64,000 nt of DNA, from positions 89,513 through 153,512 of the forward strand of contig JAEWGC010000036.1 of the NCBI GenBank assembly GCA_023388495.1, in the 5' to 3' direction. The position numbers and the translations under genes were made by a program. The first letter of the stretch is position 1. Each line of letters begins with the position of its first letter. The DNA is from Bacillota bacterium (lineage in GTDB: Bacteria > Bacillota > Clostridia > Tissierellales > Tissierellaceae). Positions 34,001 through 42,525 of the stretch are shown here, one piece after another. The notes beneath the pieces were generated by a model. That model searched no databases. It saw only the letters and a program-made list of their open reading frames with translations, and was not told the DNA's origin.

Positions 34001-34233
34001 CAAAGGCATACGATATATCCTTTGACTATATATATGGTAAGGATTCTATAGATATCAATCAGTTACTAAGAGCTGGAAAGATATTCCTAGATCAGGATAC
34101 TATAGTCTATCCAAATACTAAAAATACTAATTTATATAAGATGAACGGAGAAACAGGAAGCTTTGACAAATTAAACTCTACAACAGTAGATATAAAAGGT
34201 AGGAGTAAATACATCCTCCTATCCGACAGATAA
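28048..34233 (+). CDS. Giant secreted IPT/TIG-repeat protein (2061 aa)
   Basis: First gene of the plus-strand surface operon. Signal peptide 1-30 (LLPIGQLTVHA). At least eight IPT/TIG Ig-like domains are seen, each marked by P-x-x-G-xx-GG or GS-x-V-x-I-x-G-x-x-F, for example SVSGGYAIEIIGRNF, SAAGGTKVVITGTDF and KEGGDKVEIHGTGF, often ending in V-x-NPDGG. An Asp/Glu-rich insertion at about 1103-1150 (DDLNGNLEYDEGEPFND) resembles calcium-binding loops. An Fn3-type domain (about 1760-1855) is followed by a highly charged helix and a C-terminal beta domain. No SLH or sortase signal is present. It is followed 12 and 11 bases apart by two more exported proteins, the last with SLH repeats, which could provide anchoring. 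Confidence 0.87.
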   Translation: MTKFKKIISYILLISIILPLLPIGQLTVHAYDEDKYTITEVILYKIYDRNRQPIGRRLTINGKYLKDADVSMITNTGDIVLTNRERNTDTTLQFVLANDQVGSKIKVGSTEINLNEGSMPTLTQVSPEVKSGYDGELTLKGTNFTSIGNGEITAQIYKEGAIQDISYNFTSGNEEATITDITLALGLQDIVFERNTTEIKTFNQANQNVQVQVKVTYTYKEQFLLYQEIEVDNLQMTPNRGSKGETVSFESPVTGTSRDLREYDVFFLKAIDGTDGYKVLNKGKNRRFQSKVMKEGKEFNILTVEIPDIPVGDYFVVLTNIADGTDPAKQITQRKILDQKFTIVDGTKKPFIQSVLPAFGPDTGSNTTISGTFLGTMNIDEFTPDNPNKKDITAIGSEPKTLTIDYGSGVFGANNEPISSAIREIKVIIGGEATFLKKDTGWDIELNTALDRIRVRTAQITIGDTSPIKDVVVEITTIFTKGNGDKIVIRERAEKKSSYRYILSTIQPEIKSITPEKIQVVPKGLEYEIPEDRIVAIYGNNFMVHKYRDDQGKEIYRYPRIQIGDIVIDKNENPDLYVRIFSDKGAELDGTENNDIGTKILLMLPKGARVSKATKEAVTVQNPMRNSNVLGLSDIKQDFVEFVVPESGTIPVINTVKPDTVSVDGGETVTITGSGFQGDVQVIIDGAVVKGIKRKEDGTEITFPAPKGREGETQIQVMNTSGGMDTRPFFYVKTFTNPKIIDFNPKRGNSGTIVMIKGENFLRPDPMGTEENIFRLIGTRVFLDDLELNEYNRNPQNNRIELVDYLPENPIFEINDKKIEVKPYYQGILLKDENNKKYILSVSTKGEIKLSDGGLNNYDIVLNANEEIIANKQGGLVHSVDVQNNHITLTAPDRIETKLTYITPYKINGTEIVGQRVKVIDGETIYFTVPIMNNHPEGYKDLIIINPDTKKDQKTGNQGFFFVKQPERRPEITEIIPKEGSVSGGYAIEIIGRNFETNVATKPKVYINAVEVPEADTKVNIEGTRITVIVPKYVGDLKKDKNTDRWPVPVVVLNPDGGTANKEKGFFYVIPSSSPQITKISPVKGSAAGYEVVEIWGKDFRYFEPFDDLNGNLEYDEGEPFNDLYKNEGGEEWDDLRNLNLDDWDKKAGKTKFSPPHPKFEHYYDSPILPKIYFGNKEAQIVEFSLGYIKVLAPPHAPGKVDVFLLNNDGGISGKTPYTYEATKVAITDVVPDKGRKEGGDKVEIHGTGFAPTNIYVYKDDNIPYVQTMPIIRLGNITNRNIEREKDNSGLINNQKATVELAGKLKVEYNGYYNTLTFTIEEGGVEYKKIITNYDNKERYVPINLLKSGSDSYPGKELVRVAIEDGRLLVDRGYAPKTTFVNNTHVSIETPSYYTVGKTPIFIINPDGGTGSGNFEYKNPDSNPVILNITRDSRQPIEEFRKEINGKAKILKVNYKGGSIITIEGTDFRDKAVVKLSNILTIGEEALEYNLPTKLTFTMPPVPESQVGKLLPVIVQNTDGGSALSDKLYVPIFIEITKGESDPETTTITPSKGSAAGGTKVVITGTDFRENMKGYEGEKLRVFFGEVEATEIKSITHNTIELITPKSNKLGNISVRVENPDGTMTTGKITFEYISKPTIETVSPNKLFTNDTETEITLTGTMFQTGAKVVVGGKIVDKKDVTPDMLIIGEGIIGVDSNNINREVAVVDGVESATIKVESDKVIKVTFPETNDLENISLIIINPDGGISDPYNNFKYEKPIPTRPLILEGIPGYESTVQLIWSKSDANILNKASVYEVYGRKTKDKDNTFIGSTKNADFLVKSLEPETQYTFMVRALNEYGAAIDFATVTVKTLDKRQDEKLREKEEKRKEEENKLKTNGKEELKNGRLYITIGTSRFTGGAGSIDLSLSKYKNQDKITIAMPIELARKDNRITIKDGTMTTIINIRDLYTLAVSKLDKGDEDSYVRIHIDKTTGDHLPRGKRAASKAYDISFDYIYGKDSIDINQLLRAGKIFLDQDTIVYPNTKNTNLYKMNGETGSFDKLNSTTVDIKGRSKYILLSDR

Positions 34234-34245
34234 GGAGACAAAAAT

Positions 34246-35970
34246 ATGAAAAATAAAATCCTAATACTGTTAATAACAATATTAATATTATCCTCCTACC
34301 CCACCTATGGGGTAGGAGAGATTATGGTCTCAGGCACCATAGAAGCTCTAAATTTCAAAGAAAATACAATAACTATCTTAGATTATAATGGTAAAATTCA
34401 TACAATCAAAATAGTTCCAAATACAAAGCTAGAAATAGAGGGAATTAAAAAAGAACTGACAGATTTCTATTTTGGACAGGAAATAGATATAGAACATAAA
34501 AACAAAGTAGGGACCAAAGTAATGGGCTTTATAGAAGAAGACCCAGATAGGGACGGCTATATAATGGCAGGAAGTAGGTTTAAAAGGGGAGAAATCCTCT
34601 TTATATCAAAAACTACAATAGAGCTAAAGACAAAGGATGGCAGAGAGAAATATAGAATAACACCAAATACAAGCTATGAAAAAAGAAATAGAAGTATTAG
34701 CTTAAACCAAATCAAAGAAGGAGACAAGGTACTACTAACCTTTGATAGCATCTATACCTCGGAGGTAGCTACAGTTAAAATAGAAGATGAAGAGCAAACA
34801 ATCTCTGGAGTAATTCGAGGGAAAATAGAATTAGTAGATGAGAGAAACAAAGAAGTCCTAGTGAAAATGCCATATATATATAAGGAAGGAACTTGGCTTC
34901 CCCCCACTAAATATACCATAAAGCTAAAGACTACAGGAGATAATCTATATAATGGAAGTCAAAGGATTACATTAAAGGGACTGCAGGCATTGAAAGGAAA
35001 AGAAGTATATATAGCTTATGATGAAAGTTTTGGGAGATTAAACGTAGGTAAATTAACAGTGAAAAATGGACTAGCCCAAGGCTACCAAGCTAAAGTATCT
35101 AGTATCCAATATAATTCAGGACAAATGGTAGTAGATAATAACCTAATCCATTTCAACGAAGGAACCATAGTTATCAAGAACAATAGAATAGTAGACCCAT
35201 TAAATATAAATAGAAGTGATGATGTAATAGCCACAGTAGATAATATAATGGGAACAAAGAATACATCATTAATATCTATGACAACTAATATTTTAGATAA
35301 TAGAACAGATGAAACTAAGATTGCAATTTATAGAGGAAAGATAGAAGATATATATGAATACGAAATAGAAATAGGCAAATTAAATTACAAACTAGATTAC
35401 TTAATGCTACAAGACCAAAAATGGCAAGAGGTACAAGATAGTCAAAGATTTGCAATGTCAGAAGATACCTTAATCTATGATAGTGAGCTAAAGGAAGGAA
35501 TAGATGCCAGCTACTTTATATCTTCTAGATTTACAAACTTAACAGATATAAAAAATCAGACATTAAGAAATAGAGTGAAAAATAATTATTATAAAAATAA
35601 GCAAGCTTATTTTGTAGTTAGAGAAGGTGAGTATGGAAAAGAGCTACTAGCTTTAAACCTTACACCACATCATCAGACATATGGTCAAAATGTAAGGCTA
35701 AACTACTCTACGCAGGGAGAAATAAAATCCATAGACTATGACAAGAGTACAATAACCATAACCAAAACAAAGAATTATAATACACTAAATAACAGATGGG
35801 AAAATGCAGCAGATGAAACATTGAATATAAGAAAATCTGTCATACTTTTAAATGATATACCACTCCCAATAGATAGGATATATAACCTAAGAGTAGGAGC
35901 TAGAGTATATACAATAAAAGAAAAGTCATCTTCTCTGGAAGAAAGCTATATACTACTTATAGAGGACTAA
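34246..35970 (+). CDS. Secreted beta-rich repeat protein, unknown
   Basis: Middle gene of the plus operon, 574 residues. Signal peptide 1-22 (SSYPTYG). It contains several repeats of a small barrel-like unit in which G-x-I, a TI-T/E-I strand and K-x-T precede a charged turn, for example GTIEALNFKENTITI (30-44), GEILFISKTTIELKTKDG and GEIKSIDYDKSTITITKT (around 495-512). This pattern resembles DUF5666-like beta-barrel repeats, but I cannot assign the family firmly. It lacks SLH repeats, membrane segments other than the signal, and catalytic motifs. The 12- and 11-base gaps on either side show it is co-translated with the giant TIG protein and the SLH protein. Confidence 0.75.
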   Translation: MKNKILILLITILILSSYPTYGVGEIMVSGTIEALNFKENTITILDYNGKIHTIKIVPNTKLEIEGIKKELTDFYFGQEIDIEHKNKVGTKVMGFIEEDPDRDGYIMAGSRFKRGEILFISKTTIELKTKDGREKYRITPNTSYEKRNRSISLNQIKEGDKVLLTFDSIYTSEVATVKIEDEEQTISGVIRGKIELVDERNKEVLVKMPYIYKEGTWLPPTKYTIKLKTTGDNLYNGSQRITLKGLQALKGKEVYIAYDESFGRLNVGKLTVKNGLAQGYQAKVSSIQYNSGQMVVDNNLIHFNEGTIVIKNNRIVDPLNINRSDDVIATVDNIMGTKNTSLISMTTNILDNRTDETKIAIYRGKIEDIYEYEIEIGKLNYKLDYLMLQDQKWQEVQDSQRFAMSEDTLIYDSELKEGIDASYFISSRFTNLTDIKNQTLRNRVKNNYYKNKQAYFVVREGEYGKELLALNLTPHHQTYGQNVRLNYSTQGEIKSIDYDKSTITITKTKNYNTLNNRWENAADETLNIRKSVILLNDIPLPIDRIYNLRVGARVYTIKEKSSSLEESYILLIED

Positions 35971-35981
35971 GGAGGTAACAA

Positions 35982-37439
35982 ATGAAAAGAACAATATCAA
36001 CACTAATTGCATTAATTTTACTTCTTTCACCCCTTAGTGCAGTAGCCATTAATATACCAGGCTACGAAGGTGGAATTCAAAATGAAACCACTTATAAGGA
36101 AGTAATCTTTGTTACAGGAGAGCCTATTACAATGGAAGGAACTCTCACTATAAAAGCTAAGGAAAAGGATAATACAGTAACAGAAACCTACACCTATAAG
36201 TTAGAGAACAAGGAAAAAAATGCAAAGCTATCGAGGAGCATTACTTTAAAGGAAGTTCTAGAGCCAAAGGGAAAACAAATAACATCAACTAAGACTTTAG
36301 AAAAATATAAAGAAACCATAGATATTAATAGGAAGAAATACGAAGTAAAGGACTCTCACTATCAATGGAATCAAGGCTCAGTAATGCACAATACACCAAT
36401 ACTCAGCTACTATGCAGGAGACTATTCAGCTAGAAAGACCTATGATATAGATAGGGGCAAGGAATCTTTGATAGTGGAGACAGTGGGAAACCTAGTGGGA
36501 TACAATGGTCCTTGGTCAGCAACAGAGACACAGACTATAGAGTATATCCTAAGCTATGAAGATAAAACCAATGTGGCAAATAACTGGGAAGGTACAGCTA
36601 CAGTAGAAGCTTCCTATAATAAGACGAAGGACTATTCCTATGCAGAAAATATTCCACATCAAATAAGCTTCAGAGGTGGATATAGAGTTACAGAAAAAGA
36701 AGAGAATGTGCTAAAGTATAAATACGACTTACCAAAACTAACAGGAAATAAAACTAATAAAGGTAGAAATGTAGGTAGAGAAAGTCTCTATTTAGATACT
36801 AATCCAAATATCTCTAGACTAAATATACCAGCCCTAAGGGATGTACTAGGTCATAAGTATGAAGAAGAGCTGCTACTTCTTGCAAGTATGGAGGGGCTCC
36901 CACTAGAAAGTACATCAATAGGACCATCTTCACCAATGAGTAGAGGAGACTTTGCCAAGGCATTGGTAAAGGCAATGAATATACCAATTATAAAGGAGGA
37001 AGTAAAAACTAGAAGTAGGAAAAAGGTAGAATCGGCTAAGCCATTATTCAAGGATGTAGATGAAAATCATAGGAACTTTGATTATATAGAAGAAATAGCT
37101 AAGAGAAATATAATGTTGGGAATAGACGGATACTTTAACCCAGATAAGCCATTGTCAATGGCAGAAGCATATACAATAATAGTCCGTATGTTAGGGTTTG
37201 AAAACTTAGCTCCTATAGGAAAATACTCCTTGGGATATAAAGATGAAAATGGGATACAGCCTTGGGCAAAGGATTATATATATGTAGCAAAGGAGCTAGG
37301 ATTTATAGAAGACTCCGACTATCTATATCCAAAAAGAGATTTGACTAAGGGAGAGGCAGCAAAGCTAATAGTAGATCTAATTAACTATATGCAAGGCGAG
37401 TTAAGGTATGACTATATGGAGGGAATATTAAATAACTAA
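35982..37439 (+). CDS. Surface protein with C-terminal SLH repeats
   Basis: Last gene of the plus operon, 485 residues. Signal peptide 1-22 (LSAVAI). The N-terminal 280 residues form an unrecognised beta-rich domain (YTYKLENKEKNAKLSRSITL, WSATETQTIEYILSYED). Three SLH repeats occupy about 315-480: SRGDFAKALVKAMN, then LFKDVDENHRNFDYIEEIAKRN with GIDGYFNPDKPLSMAEAYTIIVRMLGFEN, then GIQPWAKDYIYVAKELGFIED. It would attach to the cell wall polymer and may hold the two preceding exported proteins. Its coding end forms part of an inverted repeat that spans the stop. Confidence 0.87.
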   Translation: MKRTISTLIALILLLSPLSAVAINIPGYEGGIQNETTYKEVIFVTGEPITMEGTLTIKAKEKDNTVTETYTYKLENKEKNAKLSRSITLKEVLEPKGKQITSTKTLEKYKETIDINRKKYEVKDSHYQWNQGSVMHNTPILSYYAGDYSARKTYDIDRGKESLIVETVGNLVGYNGPWSATETQTIEYILSYEDKTNVANNWEGTATVEASYNKTKDYSYAENIPHQISFRGGYRVTEKEENVLKYKYDLPKLTGNKTNKGRNVGRESLYLDTNPNISRLNIPALRDVLGHKYEEELLLLASMEGLPLESTSIGPSSPMSRGDFAKALVKAMNIPIIKEEVKTRSRKKVESAKPLFKDVDENHRNFDYIEEIAKRNIMLGIDGYFNPDKPLSMAEAYTIIVRMLGFENLAPIGKYSLGYKDENGIQPWAKDYIYVAKELGFIEDSDYLYPKRDLTKGEAAKLIVDLINYMQGELRYDYMEGILNN

Positions 37440-37450
37440 GGGGTCCCTCC
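37418..37450 (+). terminator. Inverted repeat spanning the SLH gene stop codon
   Basis: GGAGGGA (37418-37424) pairs with TCCCTCC (37444-37450) across a 19-base loop containing the stop. There is no T-tract. A weak terminator or RNA end is possible. Confidence 0.4.
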
Positions 37451-37581
37451 TAAACATATTTGTAATATACTTGTAACACAACTGTAATAGTATTTCACAA
37501 AGATTTAGTATATAATATCAATATGACAAGTAGCTAAACTCTTATGAAGTATTACAATATCGTTACAAACTCATAATGATA

Positions 37582-37610
37582 TTGACCTAGTAGGGGTTGA
37601 ATGCTATAAT
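37582..37610 (+). promoter_or_regulatory. Consensus promoter of the S-layer gene, long leader
   Basis: TTGACC (37582-37587), 17 bp, TATAAT (37605-37610): the closest match to consensus in the window. The start codon is 82 bases further, behind AAGGAGG, so the mRNA has an untranslated leader of about 75 bases. Long leaders are common on abundant, stable S-layer mRNAs. The rest of the 253-base gap (37440-37692) is AT-rich and shows no gene. Confidence 0.75.
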
Positions 37611-37692
37611 ACATTATAGATTGCAAGTTTTATGGCTACTAAGCTATATTTGCAACAAAAATTATTATAAATTTTAAGGAGGTTTTGCAAAG

Positions 37693-40600
37693 ATGAAAAG
37701 AACCCTATCGTTAGTATTAGCATTAGTTATGGTTCTAGGAACTTTCTCAGTTACTTTCGCAGCAGAAAAAACTGTTGAAGAAAAAGCTGGGGAAATCCTA
37801 AAGACGCTTGAAGTTATGACAGGCGACGATGCAGGTCTAAGACTTGAAGACGGCTTAAAAAGAGAAGAAGCGGTAGTAATGATCGCTAGATTAAAGGGAC
37901 AATTAGAGGTAGCTCAAAATTTCCCAACAAAACCAACATACAAAGATATCACTAACAAAGCATATGAGCCACTACTTGCTTGGGCAAAAGAAGATGGTAC
38001 ATTTGTTGGACATAGTGAAACAAAATTTGGTTTTGGCGACAATATAACAACTCAAGAATATGCTTCAGTAGTTCTAAGAATATTAGGATACGAAGTAGGA
38101 GTTGAGAAAGAAATCACATGGAACGATGTTATGGCAAAAGCTGAAGAACTAGGACTTTTGAAAAACATTGACGCTAAAGCTGATTTCCTAAGAGGAAACA
38201 TGGCAGTTATGACATTAAACGCTCTTAGAACAAATGTTAAAGATTCAAAAGAAACTTTAGCTGAAAAATTAGAGCTTGATGTTCCAGCTGAAGAGCCAGA
38301 ACTTTCAACTGACATTGAAATTACTTCAGCAACAGCTATAGCTAACAACAAGGTTGAAGTAAAAGTTAAAGAAGAAGTAGCTGCTTCAGTAGCTGACTTC
38401 ACAATCGTTAAAAAAGGTACTACAACAGAAGTAGAAATCAAAGATGTTGTTAAAGAATCAGCTAAAGTATTCGTTCTAGAAACAGAAGCTTTAACAGCTG
38501 GAACATCTTACACTGTAAAATCAAATGGTAAGGCATTAAACTTTACAGGTATTGCAGTAGACAAAACTGCTCCAACAGTAAAATCAGTTAAAGGTGTAGA
38601 TACTAATACATTTGAAGTAGAATTCTCAGATAGAATGGATAAAGTTACAGCTACTAATGTAGAAAACTATACATTTGATAAAGATCTTAAAGTAGTTAAT
38701 GCTACATTAAGTTCAAGCAGAAAAGTTGTTACTTTAACTGTAGATGCAGCTAAGAAAAATACAACTTATAAAATAACTATTGAAGGACTTACAAATAGTG
38801 ACAATGTAGCAATGAAGAAATTTAACCAAAACGTTAGAGCTATAGAATACACAACAGCTCCAACAATTAAAGGCACTCCTAAAGTTATAAGCAGTACTTT
38901 AGTAGAATTAACATTCAATGCTGGCGCATTCGGAATGAACAAAGAGTCCTTAGAAAAAGTAGAAAACTACACAATCGAAGGCTTAGAAGTTAAAGAAGCT
39001 AAAGCATATGATTTAGATGAAGACTATTTATATGAAACTGTATTGTTAACAACTGGCGAACAAGATGTAAACAAATCATACAAACTTACTGTAGCTGGAG
39101 TTACAGACGATTCAGTTCTTATGAATGTTTTAAAGACTAAAACTCTTTCATTCAGAGGAATGAGAGCAGATAAAAGTGCACCAGCAGTTCTTAGCGCAGT
39201 AGGTGGTAATGGTAACGAAGTTAGAGTAATGTTTAATGAGACTAGCGCTATGAGTATAGGCTCAATGACAGATGTTTCTAACTATAAGATCACATATAAA
39301 GATGGAAGTGAAACATTAGAACTTGCTATATTAGAAGCAGAAGCATTAGCAGATGAATATCCAGATGCATATGACAATGCTTATAAAGGTGTAATATTAA
39401 AAACAGAAGAGCAAGTAGATAGAAAACCTTATGTTATTGAAATAAGTAATGTAGAAGATGAATATGGTAATGCTATGAAATCAACTAGAAAGTTGACATT
39501 CACTGGTACTAGTGAAGATGTTACTCCACCAACTGTACAATCTGTTAAACATACAGACAAAGGTGTTGTAATAGTATTTAGTGAAAGATTAAACAAAGCT
39601 ATAGCACAAGACCCAACAAACTATAAGATCAATGGAGATATTGGTTCAGCTATTAAAGCAACTGTATCTAAGACAAATGTAACAAATGACACTGTAACAT
39701 TAACAACAGATAGTCTAACAGCTAACAAGTCTTACAAAGTGACTATTGAAAACGTAGAAGATTTATATGGTAATGTAATGCCATCTAGAGAAGTTTCATT
39801 TATAGCAATAGCTTCATCTTTAGATGTTACTGCACCAAGCTTTAGCTATGCATATGCTGAAAACAGCTCAGAAGTTCATATAAGCTTCGATGAACTTATA
39901 GATGTTTCCCCATCAACTATAACAGTAGGAGGAGTAACATTAACTCGTAGTGGTTATATAAATGACGGAACTACAGTGGTTTATACAGCAGCTCCTGCAC
40001 TTGGTGGCGTAGAATATACATTCCCAGCTAATACTATATTTAAAGATGCGGCAGGAAACCAAGTGGATATAACAGGCAAGACTTTTACAGGTATTGTAAA
40101 TGTTGCTAATGAGGCTCCAACAGTTGAATATGTTGAGCAAACTAATGCAAAAACTATTGTTATCAGCTTCAATGAACCAGTAGAAATTACTAGTGTTACT
40201 AGTCCTAGTGCGACTTTTGAAAAAGTAGATAAATACTCTGATAATACTCACGAAACAGAGTGGAAAGTTATATTTACTGGAAAATTAACTTATGGTACTG
40301 AGTATACTGTTACATTTAATGCAAATGATTTAGGTGGAAAGAATGTAACTTCACTTAAATTTACAGCAGACTACTATGATGATGTTGCACCATCAATAGT
40401 TGGTGTAACAGCGACTAATAATCAAACAGTTGTAGTAGAATATGATGAAGAATTAAATGACAATCATCGTCCAACTTATGAAATATACTACCTTGACAAA
40501 AACAACAATAAAGTAAAGAGCACTGTTCAAGGTTCAGTAACGACTGCTAAGAACAAAGTAAGTATTTCTTATTCTACTAAGGGATCAGAAATTTACTACC

Positions 40601-41157
40601 TAACAGTTAAGATAGGTGCTGTAGACTATGCAGATAATAGACAAAAGGCTGATGGAACTGAATGGGATTTCTTAGGTTCTGATGTCCTAAAAACTAACGA
40701 CTATATTACTGGAGTTTCAATAATCAATGCAAAGAAGATAAAAGTAAGTGCTAACTATAGTATGGTATCAGCTGTTGTATATGAAGTATATGACACAGAT
40801 AACAATTATGTAGTACAAATAGGAACAGGTGCTGGTGCTGGTACATCATTTGATATAAATACTAACGTACCAGTACTAGATGGAGTAACATATAGAGTAA
40901 AAGCAGCTGACGGAAAGGAATTTACTTTCAAAGGTGTAACTCCAGACTTAGGTCTTGCATTACAAAAAGTAAATGGTGTTTACAAAGTAACTTCTTACGG
41001 AGATGATAACGCTCTAACAGATTACACTGTAACTGTTAAGGATGCTAATTTTGCTCCTGTAACTAACCTTACAAGCGTTACTCAAAACTCAACTTACTAT
41101 ATAGAATTAGTAAAAGATGGTTCAGTAGTATACGCAGCAAGAGTTACAGCACAATAA
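37693..41157 (+). CDS. Probable major S-layer protein (SLH plus Ig-like repeats)
   Basis: Exported 1154-residue protein with a classic signal peptide (1-23, SLVLALVMVLGTFSVTFA). Three SLH repeats fill about 28-195 (GLKREEAVVMIARLKG, AWAKEDGTFVGHSETKFGFG, EYASVVLRILGYE). The rest is a string of about eight SbsA/Big_5-type Ig-like domains. Each opens like DKTAPTVKSVKGVD and has F-S-D/E-R-M or L-x-K and a closing LTFTG; examples begin near 290, 395, 495, 615, 715 and 815. Codons shift toward T-ended forms (GCT, GTT, ACT) compared with neighbouring genes, a sign of very high expression. Together with the consensus promoter, long leader and strong terminator this marks the main S-layer subunit. 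Its SLH region is a paralogue of that at 48851. Confidence 0.88.
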   Translation: MKRTLSLVLALVMVLGTFSVTFAAEKTVEEKAGEILKTLEVMTGDDAGLRLEDGLKREEAVVMIARLKGQLEVAQNFPTKPTYKDITNKAYEPLLAWAKEDGTFVGHSETKFGFGDNITTQEYASVVLRILGYEVGVEKEITWNDVMAKAEELGLLKNIDAKADFLRGNMAVMTLNALRTNVKDSKETLAEKLELDVPAEEPELSTDIEITSATAIANNKVEVKVKEEVAASVADFTIVKKGTTTEVEIKDVVKESAKVFVLETEALTAGTSYTVKSNGKALNFTGIAVDKTAPTVKSVKGVDTNTFEVEFSDRMDKVTATNVENYTFDKDLKVVNATLSSSRKVVTLTVDAAKKNTTYKITIEGLTNSDNVAMKKFNQNVRAIEYTTAPTIKGTPKVISSTLVELTFNAGAFGMNKESLEKVENYTIEGLEVKEAKAYDLDEDYLYETVLLTTGEQDVNKSYKLTVAGVTDDSVLMNVLKTKTLSFRGMRADKSAPAVLSAVGGNGNEVRVMFNETSAMSIGSMTDVSNYKITYKDGSETLELAILEAEALADEYPDAYDNAYKGVILKTEEQVDRKPYVIEISNVEDEYGNAMKSTRKLTFTGTSEDVTPPTVQSVKHTDKGVVIVFSERLNKAIAQDPTNYKINGDIGSAIKATVSKTNVTNDTVTLTTDSLTANKSYKVTIENVEDLYGNVMPSREVSFIAIASSLDVTAPSFSYAYAENSSEVHISFDELIDVSPSTITVGGVTLTRSGYINDGTTVVYTAAPALGGVEYTFPANTIFKDAAGNQVDITGKTFTGIVNVANEAPTVEYVEQTNAKTIVISFNEPVEITSVTSPSATFEKVDKYSDNTHETEWKVIFTGKLTYGTEYTVTFNANDLGGKNVTSLKFTADYYDDVAPSIVGVTATNNQTVVVEYDEELNDNHRPTYEIYYLDKNNNKVKSTVQGSVTTAKNKVSISYSTKGSEIYYLTVKIGAVDYADNRQKADGTEWDFLGSDVLKTNDYITGVSIINAKKIKVSANYSMVSAVVYEVYDTDNNYVVQIGTGAGAGTSFDINTNVPVLDGVTYRVKAADGKEFTFKGVTPDLGLALQKVNGVYKVTSYGDDNALTDYTVTVKDANFAPVTNLTSVTQNSTYYIELVKDGSVVYAARVTAQ

Positions 41158-41170
41158 ATCAATCTAACCA
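41102..41170 (+). terminator. Terminator of the S-layer gene
   Basis: The hairpin spans about 41170-41202: GAGAGGAAA (41176-41184), a CAA loop, TTTCCTCTC (41188-41196), then six Ts, with matching A residues on the left. A strong intrinsic terminator isolates the S-layer transcript from the glycan genes. Confidence 0.85.
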
Positions 41171-41223
41171 AAAAAGAGAGGAAACAATTTCCTCTCTTTT
41201 TTCTATTCAAAGACTTCATTCCC

Positions 41224-41252
41224 TTGATTTATACCTTCAATTAAGGTAAAAT
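41224..41252 (+). promoter_or_regulatory. Promoter of the first glycan gene
   Basis: TTGATT (41224-41229), 17 bp, TAAAAT (41247-41252), 33 bases before the chosen start at 41286. Confidence 0.6.
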
Positions 41253-41285
41253 TAAATAAGACAAAAATAAATGGGGGATAGAAAT

Positions 41286-42497
41286 ATGGAGCAAAACAAT
41301 ATGATGGAAGAAATAAGTTTAAGAGAACTTATAGAAATACTAATTAAAAGAAAGAAAATGATTGCAGTTATAACTGCTGCATCAGTGCTTATATCTACAA
41401 TCTTTAGTTTTTTTATATTAAAACCTACATATGAAGCTAAAATGGTAATGATGACATCAAACCTAGGAAATCAGTTAAATACAAATGGGGATATAGATAA
41501 AGTTGATAGTTTATTGAATGCTATGTCACAGTATCCCGATATGAGTTTAGAGACTTATAGGCAACAAATTAAGGCACCAGAAGTATTGAGAAAGACTATT
41601 ACGGATTTAGGATTAGAAAATGAATATAGACCTAGTACCTTGGCTGATAGAATAACCTTAGAGACTATTAAAGAAACTCAATTAATTACTATAAAGATGA
41701 CCCATACAGATTCGGAGAAGGCTGCTAAGATAGTAAATACTGTAGGTCAGAACTTTATATCCTTTGTTACAGAAAAGGCACAAGAAAGATTTGCAAAGAA
41801 TTCAGAATATGTAAAGACTCAAATGGAAACAGAGAAAGTAAAATATGAAGAAGCCTTGCTTGAACTAAAGGAAATTCTTTCCCAACCAAGAGGAGCAAAA
41901 GAACTAGGACTAGAGTTAGATAGCAGTTTCGAGCAAATCACTGAGTTTAAAGCTGCTTTAAATGAATTAGAAGTTAAAAGAGATGGACTTATTAAAGCCA
42001 TTGAAGAAAGTGAAAAATCTTCAAATAATAAAGGTAGTATGATAGTAAAACCAAACTTAGGAGATAACTTTAATATATCCTTTGATGATAGCAACAAGGT
42101 AATGAAGATTGATTTGGCTGAGACAGAAGGTAGAATATCAAGTATAAAGAATCAAATTGAAGATTTACAAGAGCATATAGAAAAACTTCAAGTTGAATAC
42201 CAGGACAAGCAGTATGAAGAAAAAGTAGTAAAGCAAAAAGTTGATATAGCTCAAAAAACATATGAATCCTTCAGTGGAAAATATGAGGAATTAAAGGTAT
42301 CAGAAACAGCTAAGCTAGGAGAGCTAAGTATCAATATTATCTCTTCTGCTTATCCAACTACAAGACCAGTAGGACCAAGGAAAGCATTAAACCTTGCAAT
42401 ATCCTTAGTATTGGGATTAATGATAGGGGTATTCGTAGCATTTTTTATAGAGTATTGGCAATCTACTAATGAAGAAGCTAAAAAATTAGCAAGGTAG
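41286..42497 (+). CDS. Wzz/CpsC-type polysaccharide chain-length protein
   Basis: Inner-membrane protein of 403 residues that would set polymer length in Wzy-dependent glycan synthesis. A first membrane helix (about 30-52) and a second near the C-terminus (about 370-392, with the proline-rich VGPRK before it) enclose a long extracytoplasmic coiled coil (160-340). The N-terminus EEISLRELIEILIKRKKMI is the same motif as in the Wzz-kinase at 61855, marking them as paralogues; this copy has no kinase domain. ATG 41286 is preferred to ATG 41271 because the GGGGG site lies 8 bases before it and the resulting N-terminus matches the paralogue. It leads an operon with the ligase-like gene 28 bases later. 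Confidence 0.88.
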   Translation: MEQNNMMEEISLRELIEILIKRKKMIAVITAASVLISTIFSFFILKPTYEAKMVMMTSNLGNQLNTNGDIDKVDSLLNAMSQYPDMSLETYRQQIKAPEVLRKTITDLGLENEYRPSTLADRITLETIKETQLITIKMTHTDSEKAAKIVNTVGQNFISFVTEKAQERFAKNSEYVKTQMETEKVKYEEALLELKEILSQPRGAKELGLELDSSFEQITEFKAALNELEVKRDGLIKAIEESEKSSNNKGSMIVKPNLGDNFNISFDDSNKVMKIDLAETEGRISSIKNQIEDLQEHIEKLQVEYQDKQYEEKVVKQKVDIAQKTYESFSGKYEELKVSETAKLGELSINIISSAYPTTRPVGPRKALNLAISLVLGLMIGVFVAFFIEYWQSTNEEAKKLAR

Positions 42498-42525
42498 ATA
42501 ATTAAAGAATAGTGGTGATGATAAA

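Noticed and set aside
41170..41202. Coordinate note for the S-layer terminator
   Set aside because: Not a rejected feature: the S-layer terminator entry has its end mistyped in the feature table; the correct span is 41170-41202, as given in its evidence text.
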